Assembly: GCF_011927825.1 (NCBI RefSeq)
Contig: NZ_JAATJI010000001.1
Span: 868,001-932,000 of the forward strand
DNA: 64,000 nucleotides
Reading direction: 5' to 3'
DNA from: Polymorphobacter fuscus
Lineage (GTDB): Bacteria; Pseudomonadota; Alphaproteobacteria; Sphingomonadales; Sphingomonadaceae
How positions within the stretch are numbered: position 1 is the stretch's first letter; each line of letters starts with the position of its first letter. Shown one piece after another: positions 17,619 through 25,235 of this stretch. The position numbers and the translations under genes are program-made. The notes beneath the pieces are model-generated. The model was not told where the DNA came from. It did not search any database and was given only the letters and a program-made list of their open reading frames with translations.

Positions 17619-18362
17619 ATGTCATATGGTTTTCACAATATGAACAAAGATGAGTTTCGCAATGTCTTTCTTAATCACGACATACACTCAAGTGTAATAG
17701 TCGCGAGCACATTCCGATCTGGCAGCACATTCGTTTCTGAGTTGCTGGCAAAAAATGGCGCTCCCGGGCTTGGTCAGGAAAGATTTAATATCATTGGTGG
17801 GGACAGTTGCCCGGATCTACGGACGTACATGTCCAATATGTTGGCGCCCTTCCGTGGTTCACAGTTTCCAACCAAGATTATGTGGCCTCATCGTAACAAT
17901 CTCGCGCGCGTCCTAGGCATAAGTCGCGCAAATTCATCACAATTTAGCGGGCTTTTTCCTGATGCAAAATGGATCCATGTTTACAGAGATGACATATTCA
18001 TGCAGGCTATTTCGATGTGGCGCGCTAAAAAATCAGGAAGATGGCATGTCTATGCGCGTGATCAATCCTCTGAACCCGCTATTGAATACGATTTCGACGC
18101 AATAGATGATTGTATTTGGGAGCTGGCTCTTCACAATCGTCTTTGGCAAGATTTTTTTACGATAAGCGGGATCGTACCGTACGAAGTAAACTATGAGGCT
18201 ATCGTAAATGACGTAAAACTGGTTCTAGTTCCGTTGTTGGACCATCTCGGGCTGGACAGTAGCAATCCCGTAATATATGTCCCGTTACGAAAGCAAGGAG
18301 ACGATTTAACGCGTGAATTCCGGGATCGGTTGATGGAAGATCTGTTTCGGATTGGTCGATAG
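17619..18362 (+). CDS. Stf0-like sulfotransferase (stand-alone)
   Basis: 247-aa PAPS-dependent sulfotransferase related to mycobacterial trehalose sulfotransferase Stf0. The 5'-phosphosulfate loop is VASTFRSGSTFVSELL (about residues 28-43). PTKIMWPH, WIHVYRDDIFMQAISMWRAK and GRWHVYARD follow, and FRDRLMEDLFRIGR ends the chain. It is a clear paralogue of the C-terminal half of the fusion protein at 6135-7634, sharing these motifs in order. A+T-rich composition matches the FkbM gene before it. It follows that gene by 34 bases and probably sulfates the exported glycan. Confidence 0.86.
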   Translation: MSYGFHNMNKDEFRNVFLNHDIHSSVIVASTFRSGSTFVSELLAKNGAPGLGQERFNIIGGDSCPDLRTYMSNMLAPFRGSQFPTKIMWPHRNNLARVLGISRANSSQFSGLFPDAKWIHVYRDDIFMQAISMWRAKKSGRWHVYARDQSSEPAIEYDFDAIDDCIWELALHNRLWQDFFTISGIVPYEVNYEAIVNDVKLVLVPLLDHLGLDSSNPVIYVPLRKQGDDLTREFRDRLMEDLFRIGR

Positions 18363-18460
18363 TCACACATTTTTTTATTTAAGTATTAAGTTTGTTGTTC
18401 GGGTCGGGCCACTGCCGCGTTAAGGTTTCGGGCGCAGGAAATAGAGCGGGGGCGTTCTCG

Positions 18461-19774
18461 ATGAGCAATGTGCTAATAGATGGTTATAATCTCGGGCTTG
18501 AGCGAGGCACTGGGGTTGCAACCTATGCGCGCAACCTCAGCCATGAGCTTAAGGCGCTCGGCCATCAAGTGTCGGTTCTGTACGGCAACAGAGCCGCGCC
18601 CTCGCGTGAAGCGCTGCTCCGAGAGATCGCCTTTTTCGACAGCAATGTCGGAGAACGTGACCGGTTTCTTGAAATCCTCGATCAGATGCACCGCGCGCTG
18701 GTGGGGCCGCTCGGCCACTTCGCTACATCGGTCCCGATCAGCGGTCAGGTCATCACCCGCGCCTTCAGCGCTCGTCTTCCGGCCTACGACCATATTCTCA
18801 ATGCCGCCGACGTCTTCAAACGGTCGCAAAGCGCCTTCAAGCTTTGGGGTTCGATGTCTACCGTTGCCGTGCCAAAGCGGCCCGATCTTGTCCATTGGAC
18901 CTATCCCGTGCCACTTCACATCAAGCGTGCGCCGAACGTCTACACGATGCACGATCTTGTGCCGCTGCGGTTGCCTTATACGACGCTTGATAAAAAGCGT
19001 ACGTATCTCAAGCTGATGCGCCACATAGCAAAATGCGCGGACCACATCGTTACCGTGTCGGAATGTTCGCGGCACGACATCATCAAAATGCTCGGCATTT
19101 CCCCCAATCGGGTTACTAACACGTACCAATCAGTTTCGATCCCGGATCGCTATGCAAACAAGGAGGAGCGCCTTGTTGCCCAGGAAGTAGAGGGGGCCAC
19201 GGGAGTGGGCTATAAAAACTACTTTCTGTTCTGGGGCTCGATCGAGCCCAAGAAAAATATCGGCCGGATGATTGAGGCCTATCTGGCGAGCGGTGTCGAT
19301 ACACCCCTTGTCATCCTTGGTGCGCAAGCATGGAAATCCGAACAGGAGCTACGGATACTCGATGACGATGTCATCCGATTTTTGACCGTAGCCGATGGCC
19401 AGATCCGGACGAAAAAGCGAGTGATCCAGCTGTCCTATGCGCCGTTCAGCCTGCTGGTCAGCCTGATACGAGGTGCTAAGGCCGCGCTGTTTCCGTCGCT
19501 ATATGAAGGCTTCGGCCTGCCTGCGCTGGAGGCAATGTTGCTCGGCACGCCGGTAATCTGCTCCAACACCGCATCATTGCCCGAGGTTGTAGGTGATGCA
19601 GCTGTGATGATCGATCCTTATGATACGGCAGCGTTGTCAGCTGCGATCTGGACCGTTGACCGGGACGCCGACTTGCGAGCAGAACTCGCATCGCGCGGCG
19701 TTCGGGAAGCTGCCCGCTTCTCGCCGGAAATCTATCGCGAAAAACTGCGGGCGCTCTATTCTCGTTTCGTCTGA
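18461..19774 (+). CDS. GT4-family glycosyltransferase
   Basis: 437-aa glycosyltransferase. The N-terminus [20 protein letters not shown] is the acceptor-side glycine loop of GT4 enzymes. [13 protein letters not shown] and [13 protein letters not shown] are typical of the linking strands, and [15 protein letters not shown] is the donor-binding E-x7-E motif. The ATG at 18461 was chosen over 18392 because homology starts at [11 protein letters not shown] gap of 98 bases with an A+T-rich start precedes it, so it may have its own promoter. Confidence 0.88.
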   Translation: MSNVLIDGYNLGLERGTGVATYARNLSHELKALGHQVSVLYGNRAAPSREALLREIAFFDSNVGERDRFLEILDQMHRALVGPLGHFATSVPISGQVITRAFSARLPAYDHILNAADVFKRSQSAFKLWGSMSTVAVPKRPDLVHWTYPVPLHIKRAPNVYTMHDLVPLRLPYTTLDKKRTYLKLMRHIAKCADHIVTVSECSRHDIIKMLGISPNRVTNTYQSVSIPDRYANKEERLVAQEVEGATGVGYKNYFLFWGSIEPKKNIGRMIEAYLASGVDTPLVILGAQAWKSEQELRILDDDVIRFLTVADGQIRTKKRVIQLSYAPFSLLVSLIRGAKAALFPSLYEGFGLPALEAMLLGTPVICSNTASLPEVVGDAAVMIDPYDTAALSAAIWTVDRDADLRAELASRGVREAARFSPEIYREKLRALYSRFV

Positions 19775-19797
19775 CGCTGACCCAAGGACGCCTTCAG

Positions 19798-21081
19798 ATG
19801 CCATACCTTCGGCTCCCGATGCGGCATCAACCGCTTAATGCCCCGATTCCGGGCAACGCGTGGCAAAGGCAGTTGATCCGTTGTGTTGCAATCAGCGGGA
19901 TGGCCGTGATCACACTGCTTGTCCAAAGCGGCTGCACAGCGCTGGGAGGATCGGGGCCAACGCACGCCAGCATAAAACGGCTCGACAAGGCGACTTATAC
20001 TGGTGACGATATCGCTCTGGTCAACCTGAACGGCGCCGCGCTAAAACGAATTAGCGGCTATGAGCAGTCGCGCAGTTTCGCGACGCTGCTCGGCGACAGC
20101 GAGGCGCAGGACCCGGTACTCGGCGCTGGCGACGTCCTTGATATCTCCGTATGGGAGGCGCCGCCTGCGGTCCTGTTCGGTGCCGCAGCCGAAGTCTCCG
20201 CTGCGGGTGCTGGCGCGCAAAGCCGGACCGTCATCCAGCAGGTTGTCGCGACCGATGGCGCGCTGTCGATCCCGTTCGTCGGCCGAATGGATGCCGGCGG
20301 CAAAACTCCGGCCCAGATCGAGCGCGAGATCGTGAGGCGTTTGACCGGCCGCGCGAATGATCCGCAAGCCGTCGTACGCCTGTCGCAGAACGACGCCCGC
20401 AATGTAACCGTGCTCGGCGAAGTTGCCGGCAGCCGGCGAGTGCCGATCGGCCCCCGAGGCGAACGCCTGCTCGACGTCATTGCCAGTGCCGGCGGCACGC
20501 GCCAGCCGGTTGGGCAGGTGACTGTCCAGCTGTCCCGCGGTACGGCCACGACGTCGATGGTGCTTGATCGGGTCATTCGTGATCCGCGGCAGAATATCCG
20601 GGTCAAGACCGGCGATGTCGTCACTCTGCTGTATCAGCCCTATAGCTTCATCGCGCTGGGTGCGATTGCGCGCAATGCCGAGATCCCGTTCGAGGGCGGC
20701 AAATTCTCGCTTGCTCAGGCGCTTGGCCGGACTGGCGGGCTACGCGACGATCGCGCCAATATCCAGGGTGTGTTTATCTTTCGACTTGAGGAGCCAGAAG
20801 CCGTGGACCCGGCGGGCACACTCAACGCCCGGCGAATGGAAAATGGGCGTATTCCGATAGTTTATCAGCTCAATATGAGCGATCCGACCGCATTCTTTGT
20901 AGCCCAGGATTTCGTAATGCGAGACAAGGACGTGCTCTACGTGTCAACTGCACCAGGAGCGGATCTGGCGCGATTTGTCTCAACCGTTGCCAGCATCACC
21001 TTCTCCGCAATTTCGATTGGTAATGTTCTTGGTAGCAGCTCGAACAATGCCGCGACGCCCGCGCCTAAGCCGCAGCCGTGA
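19798..21081 (+). CDS. Polysaccharide export outer-membrane protein, KpsD/BexD/Wza family
   Basis: 427-aa outer-membrane export component. The signal sequence ends in a lipobox-like VQSGC with the acceptor Cys at about residue 46, so it may be a lipoprotein. The poly-export domain carries DPVLGAGDVLDISVWEAP. SLBB-type beta-grasp repeats follow (VTVLGEVAGSRRVPI; FIALGAIARNAEIPF, then LAQALGRTGGL). It should form the channel that the KpsE-like protein connects to the KpsMT transporter. Size matches BexD/CtrA. It lies about 9 kb from kpsE, unlike the compact kps operon of enterobacteria. Confidence 0.88.
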   Translation: MPYLRLPMRHQPLNAPIPGNAWQRQLIRCVAISGMAVITLLVQSGCTALGGSGPTHASIKRLDKATYTGDDIALVNLNGAALKRISGYEQSRSFATLLGDSEAQDPVLGAGDVLDISVWEAPPAVLFGAAAEVSAAGAGAQSRTVIQQVVATDGALSIPFVGRMDAGGKTPAQIEREIVRRLTGRANDPQAVVRLSQNDARNVTVLGEVAGSRRVPIGPRGERLLDVIASAGGTRQPVGQVTVQLSRGTATTSMVLDRVIRDPRQNIRVKTGDVVTLLYQPYSFIALGAIARNAEIPFEGGKFSLAQALGRTGGLRDDRANIQGVFIFRLEEPEAVDPAGTLNARRMENGRIPIVYQLNMSDPTAFFVAQDFVMRDKDVLYVSTAPGADLARFVSTVASITFSAISIGNVLGSSSNNAATPAPKPQP

Positions 21082-21196
21082 CGCGGTGCGCAGTGGTCGC
21101 GCGCGGACGTACCGGTTCAGCCAGCTTTAAAGCCGCTATATGTGAAATGCGCTTCCTTGCGGTATCAGGTCCGCTGCCGGGTCGTGGCACCCTGCA

Positions 21197-22369
21197 ATGA
21201 GCCTCGTTTGCATCGACTGCCGCTACATCAATGGCCGGCCGAGCGGAATTGGCGAGATGATGACGGCTCTTGTCGCCCACATACCCCGACTGGCCCCAGA
21301 TTTGCGCTTCCGCCTACTGGTAAGCCCCCATGCCCCCCGGGACCTGGGTGACGCACCCAACGTTGAACGAATAACCGTGAAAGCGTCGGCGAACGGTCCT
21401 GGCACAATGTGGTGGCTGCCACGCATCGCCGACCTGGGTGGAGTGGATTTGTTTCACGCGACCTTCAACATCCTGCCTGCGGGTCTCAAAATGCCCTGCA
21501 TAACCACAATCCACGATCTGATGTGGATGCAACATCCCGAATGGTGTGATGATGGCTGGTTGCTCCCGGTTCGTCGCGCCTTCTTTCAGCACGGGATGAA
21601 GCGAGCGCTCAGCCAATCCGCCTTCATAGCCACGGTCAGCGAGGCAACGCGCGACGCCCTTATCGAGGCCCTGCCGCAAGTCGCTGCGCAGACCAAAGCC
21701 ATTCCATCCGGCGTCAGTCGTGCCTTTCGGCCTTGGCCGGTTGATCCGTCAACCCTCGCGGCGCTCGGGCTCGATCCGAAACGTCGCTTCGTGCTTATGG
21801 TCGGCCAGTCTGCGCCTTACAAGAATCATGCCAGTGCTATTCGGGGTTTTGCGATTGCTTGCGCAGAACACGAAGACGTTGACCTGCTGCTTGTCCAGAG
21901 ACAGGGGCGTCATTCAGGCTCACTACTTCAGGTGGCGGCTAGTCTAGGTATCGCAGATCGCGTCCGGATCCTGCCGGCTGTGGCCGAGGATCTATTGCTT
22001 CAACTATATGCTTCTGCCGCTGCATTGCTTCACCCATCGCTTTGTGAAGGGTTTGGCCTTCCTCTTGCTGAAGCCATGGCGTGCGGTTGCCCCGTGATCA
22101 CGAGTGATTGTTCCGCCATGCCGGAAGTAACGGGCGATGCAGCCGTTGTCGTCAACCCTCGCGACACGGCGGCCATTGCTGGCGCCATCGCGCGCGTTCT
22201 GAATGAACCCGGGTTCGCAATCGAAATGCGCAAACGTGGCTTCGCGCGCGCCGAAAGCTTGAATTGGGAACAAGCGAGCCTTGCCTACATAGGGTTGTAT
22301 CGCCGAATTCTAGCGGCCTCAACGGCCAACCCACCGCCCGCGCCGTTCTCGCTTGAACATGCTGACTGA
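21197..22369 (+). CDS. GT4-family glycosyltransferase
   Basis: 390-aa glycosyltransferase. The N-terminus CIDCRYINGRPSGIGEMM is typical of GT4 enzymes from sphingomonad gum loci. HDLMWMQHPEWCDD, ATVSEATRDALIE, LMVGQSAPYKNHASAI and CEGFGLPLAEAMACG (donor-binding E-x7-E) follow in order. It starts 115 bases after the KpsD-like gene. Which linkage it makes is unknown. Confidence 0.88.
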   Translation: MSLVCIDCRYINGRPSGIGEMMTALVAHIPRLAPDLRFRLLVSPHAPRDLGDAPNVERITVKASANGPGTMWWLPRIADLGGVDLFHATFNILPAGLKMPCITTIHDLMWMQHPEWCDDGWLLPVRRAFFQHGMKRALSQSAFIATVSEATRDALIEALPQVAAQTKAIPSGVSRAFRPWPVDPSTLAALGLDPKRRFVLMVGQSAPYKNHASAIRGFAIACAEHEDVDLLLVQRQGRHSGSLLQVAASLGIADRVRILPAVAEDLLLQLYASAAALLHPSLCEGFGLPLAEAMACGCPVITSDCSAMPEVTGDAAVVVNPRDTAAIAGAIARVLNEPGFAIEMRKRGFARAESLNWEQASLAYIGLYRRILAASTANPPPAPFSLEHAD

Positions 22370-22524
22370 TCACACCTTAAGATATGTTACTATATGCCAA
22401 CAGATGCGAGTGGATGAGGGTAAAACAACAGCGCAATCGCGGTTTCGCAATAATTAACAGATAGAAAGCCACTTCTAAATTCTTCTATTTCTACGCAAGA
22501 ATATTCTCGGTTGCCTATCGATAA

Positions 22525-22543
22525 TCCGAAAAGGACTTTCGGA
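22525..22543. promoter_or_regulatory. Inverted repeat, possible operator
   Basis: Perfect 7-bp arms TCCGAAA / TTTCGGA around a 5-base spacer, in non-coding A+T-rich DNA upstream of the small gene at 22579 and the CDP-alcohol phosphotransferase gene. It is not followed by a T-run, so it looks more like a protein-binding site than a terminator. No binding protein is assigned. Confidence 0.3.
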
Positions 22544-22578
22544 AAGCATAAAATTCGAAAAATTGGATCGATTATAGC

Positions 22579-22755
22579 ATGGTAAATCGGATTATGGTTC
22601 TGGATATGGATCTTTCTGATGATCAATCGTTTGTTTTCAGTGACATGCGCTTCCTTGCGGACATTAGACTTTTAGCGACGGTTCAGGATCTTTTTGGCTT
22701 GTCCTCTGCCCGTGTGCTGCTCCATAATGAATATACGGCGGGTCGAATCGGCTAA
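22579..22755 (+). CDS. Possible small protein (58 aa)
   Basis: An open frame of 58 codons in an otherwise empty gap. It begins MVNRIMVLDMDLSDD, continues FSDMRFLADIRLLATVQDLF and ends LHNEYTAGRIG. Residue composition is balanced and protein-like, unlike the Arg/Pro/Ala-rich shadow frames elsewhere. The start could be Met1, Met6 or Met10; none has a strong ribosome binding site. No family recognised. It may be a small regulatory or structural protein of the locus, or not expressed. Confidence 0.35.
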   Translation: MVNRIMVLDMDLSDDQSFVFSDMRFLADIRLLATVQDLFGLSSARVLLHNEYTAGRIG

Positions 22756-22819
22756 AGAAATCAATCGGGGCCTAGCAGCAGGTGACGGGAAGTTGGTGCG
22801 TCGGTCGTAGGGGGGTCAA

Positions 22820-23986
22820 TTGCCGCGCATAATTCTGGTATTTGCTTCAACGGAAACCGCTACCGCTAATGTCGCTGGGCTTCCATCGATCGCGCGCGCT
22901 GCACGCGAAGCCGATTTGGCGGCACAGCAATTTACGAATTGCTGCGACATCATCCTGGCTGTGTCAGGTAGATCTTTTCTTGATAGCTGGAGTCTTGAGG
23001 AAATTGCGCGTCTTGTGCCCGGTGTCGAAAATTGCCCGACCCTAACTGCTGATCTCGTGCCAGCACCCGGCGATCTGTGGCTTGCTGGGGAACTTCTTAC
23101 ACCGGCAGAAACGATTCTGAATTGCTTGCGGTTGAACCGGGAAGGACCGAATCGGCTGTCGTGTGTGTCGGAACCGGACAGAATTCAGTGCTTCCATGCC
23201 AAGCAAGGCCCCACTGGCCTGGCAACCTTGCTTGATGCAGCAGGAAGGGACATTGTCAGAGCAACGATAAAGTCCAGCGACGGAATCGTTTCGAGGCATT
23301 TCAATCGACCGATCTCCACGCGCATAACCCGCTTGCTATTGCCGTACAGGGCGGTCCGCCCGATCCACGCGACTGCTGCTGCTGCTCTGATCGCGTTGGC
23401 CATGTTTTATTGCCTTATTTCTGGCTCCTATGCTGGCCTGATGGCCGGTGCGATACTCTTCCATATTGCGTCAGTCATTGACGGGGTAGACGGAGAAATA
23501 GCCCGAGCCACATTTCGAACCAGCAAAATGGGAGCGACCCTCGACTCCTTGACCGACGCGATTACCAATCTCGCGTTTCTGACAGGCTTGGGACTCGGCC
23601 TTACGTATCAAGGCGCTGAAAACGCGGCGCTTACAGGAATGATAGGCTTTGCATGCCTGAGTACGGGTCTTGTGCTCCTCGGCGGAGTCGCGGCATTTTC
23701 CGGGAGACCGATAAACTTTGATGCCCTCAAATGTGTCGTAAGGCAGAGCCGTACCCAGGCGGCAAATTGGATTGTCTGGCTGACGATGCGCGACTTTCTC
23801 GCACTTACCGGTGCTTTGATGGTTGTCTTTGGGTTCGGTCAGAGATTTTTGCAACTGTTTGCGATCGGTTCCTGCTTGTGGTTGATCGCGGTTGTCGCCT
23901 TGGTAACGGTCGACTCGGCGAGCGCGCGAACTCCGATGCAGCGTCAGCTTCGATCAAGAGGCCGCGCGCACCGGTCTGGACACTGA
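22820..23986 (+). CDS. CDP-alcohol phosphotransferase-domain membrane protein
   Basis: 388-aa protein. The C-terminal half (about residues 165-385) is a CDP-alcohol phosphatidyltransferase domain with several membrane helices. It has the full catalytic motif DG-x2-AR-x8-G-x3-D-x3-D in VDGEIARA through MGATLDSLTD. The preceding SRHFNRPISTRITRLLLPY resembles the start of di-myo-inositol-phosphate-phosphate synthase domains. The N-terminal half (about 1-160) sits where those enzymes carry a nucleotidyltransferase, but no GGxGTR-type motif is visible. It begins at TTG 22820 after AGGGGGG. It may transfer a polyol phosphate to a lipid or sugar; substrate unknown. Confidence 0.8.
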   Translation: MPRIILVFASTETATANVAGLPSIARAAREADLAAQQFTNCCDIILAVSGRSFLDSWSLEEIARLVPGVENCPTLTADLVPAPGDLWLAGELLTPAETILNCLRLNREGPNRLSCVSEPDRIQCFHAKQGPTGLATLLDAAGRDIVRATIKSSDGIVSRHFNRPISTRITRLLLPYRAVRPIHATAAAALIALAMFYCLISGSYAGLMAGAILFHIASVIDGVDGEIARATFRTSKMGATLDSLTDAITNLAFLTGLGLGLTYQGAENAALTGMIGFACLSTGLVLLGGVAAFSGRPINFDALKCVVRQSRTQAANWIVWLTMRDFLALTGALMVVFGFGQRFLQLFAIGSCLWLIAVVALVTVDSASARTPMQRQLRSRGRAHRSGH

Positions 23987-24151
23987 GCTTTGCCGGATTG
24001 CGCCGCGATCGTCGACGTCATCGGACTTCCCTCGAACCGCGCCGAGTGGGCGAGTCGCAGCAGACATTCCACCGCGCCGAGAGGCTCGCTTCATGGGTTC
24101 ACGGCCTGGATCACTGACCGCCGCCAAGACGCCGGTCGAGGTCCGCGCCAA

Positions 24152-24182
24152 CCCTCGCTTGATTGCAGCCTATAAGCGAGGG
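24152..24182 (+). other. Inverted repeat in the leader of the sulfotransferase-like gene
   Basis: Arms of 9 bp (CCCTCGCTT / AAGCGAGGG) around a 13-base loop, ending 21 bases before the ATG at 24204. It could fold in the mRNA leader or terminate readthrough from the CDP-alcohol phosphotransferase gene, but there is no T-run. The 217-base gap (23987-24203) shows no other feature. Confidence 0.35.
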
Positions 24183-24203
24183 CAAGACTAGGAAGGATGC
24201 CGC

Positions 24204-25160
24204 ATGAAGGCCCGCCCCGTTTTGATCCAGACGCTGTGGCGGACAGGCGGTACCTATCTCGCCTTCCGGCTGCGCGAGGCCAATACGGCCAGCCTGTTCT
24301 ACGAACCGCTGCACGAAGATTTCTCGCGCCATCCGCGAGGGCGGTGGGACGCCTGGGCGTCAGCGGGGATGCAGCGCGAACTCGGCCATCCCGAGGCCGC
24401 TTTCCACTACCTCACCGATTTTCCGACCAATGAAGCAGGCATGGTCCCCGGCCACCAGGAATCCTTCGCCTGGCAGCCCTTTGCCCTGGCAAAAGGTGAG
24501 GAATGTCCGGCATTGGCCGGCTATCTCGAAGGCCTTGCGCAGACCGCGCCGGCGCGCGCCGTCTTCAAATTCTGTCGGGCGACGTTGCGCAGCCACTGGA
24601 TCGAGGACCTGCTGGGCGGTACCACGATCTACGTGCTGCGCGACCCGGCCGACATGGTCGCTGCCTATCGTGCGCGGCAGGCTGGCGACTATTTCTTCTC
24701 GCAGATGCTGCGCATCGTGCTGTTGAACGCCGACACGCCGGTGCTCGCCCCCGCGGCGGCGCTGTTGATCGCGCGCCATCCCGACTTGCAAGCGCTCGAC
24801 GACGACGCTCGTCGCGCCAAAACCCTCTGCCACGTCATACCGATGCCGGAGCGGATCGCGCTCGCTGCGCATTTCTGGCTGCTGTCCCTCGCTGCGCATT
24901 GCCGGGCAGACGTTCTGATGGTCGATGCCGCCGACTTCGCGCAAGCTTCCGTGCAGCAAGCCATCTCTGAAGCAACAGGCCTCGATTGCGAACTGAGCGA
25001 CGCGAGGCCGCTCGACGCCCGAGGCGGTGTCGATGTGAGCTTCGCCGATGCAGACTGGCGGGAAGCCGCCATCGGCGCCCTCGCCTGCCTTGGGAACGTC
25101 GGCCCCGTGCCTCCCGCCGCAAGGCGATACGCGCGGCTTGTTGGAGGGTTGCTGACATGA
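24204..25160 (+). CDS. Sulfotransferase-like P-loop protein
   Basis: 318-aa protein resembling sulfotransferases. LIQTLWRTGGTYLAFRLRE near the N-terminus fits the 5'-phosphosulfate binding loop. VFKFCRATLRSHWIEDLLGG followed by TIYVLRDPADMVAAYRAR fits the 3'-phosphate binding strand-helix of the PAPS site. The fold-defining motifs are there but the chain is distant from the Stf0 pair in this locus. A ribosome binding site AGGAAGG precedes the ATG at 24204. It is the last plus-strand gene of the island and the third sulfotransferase-like enzyme in it. Confidence 0.72.
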   Translation: MKARPVLIQTLWRTGGTYLAFRLREANTASLFYEPLHEDFSRHPRGRWDAWASAGMQRELGHPEAAFHYLTDFPTNEAGMVPGHQESFAWQPFALAKGEECPALAGYLEGLAQTAPARAVFKFCRATLRSHWIEDLLGGTTIYVLRDPADMVAAYRARQAGDYFFSQMLRIVLLNADTPVLAPAAALLIARHPDLQALDDDARRAKTLCHVIPMPERIALAAHFWLLSLAAHCRADVLMVDAADFAQASVQQAISEATGLDCELSDARPLDARGGVDVSFADADWREAAIGALACLGNVGPVPPAARRYARLVGGLLT

Positions 25161-25235
25161 CAGCGACTGTACGCGCGGCGGAAGAGACCCCCTGAGACCG
25201 GGCCGTGCAGGTTCTCCGGCCAGCCTGCGCTGCGT

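Larger units (their letters stand above)
22370..22819. other. A+T-rich intergenic stretch before the CDP-alcohol phosphotransferase gene
   Basis: 450 bases, markedly more A+T-rich than the neighbours. It contains an inverted repeat at 22525-22543 (TCCGAAA, 5-base spacer, TTTCGGA) and a possible 58-aa small gene at 22579-22755. A 78-aa frame on the opposite strand (22390-22626) has no recognisable feature. A promoter for the next gene is expected here but not identified. Confidence 0.45.

Noticed and set aside
21147..22660. A 16-base repeat ATGCGCTTCCTTGCGG at 21147-21162 and 22645-22660
   Set aside because: Two copies only, with no shared structure around them; a match of this length in a 64-kb window is within chance expectation.
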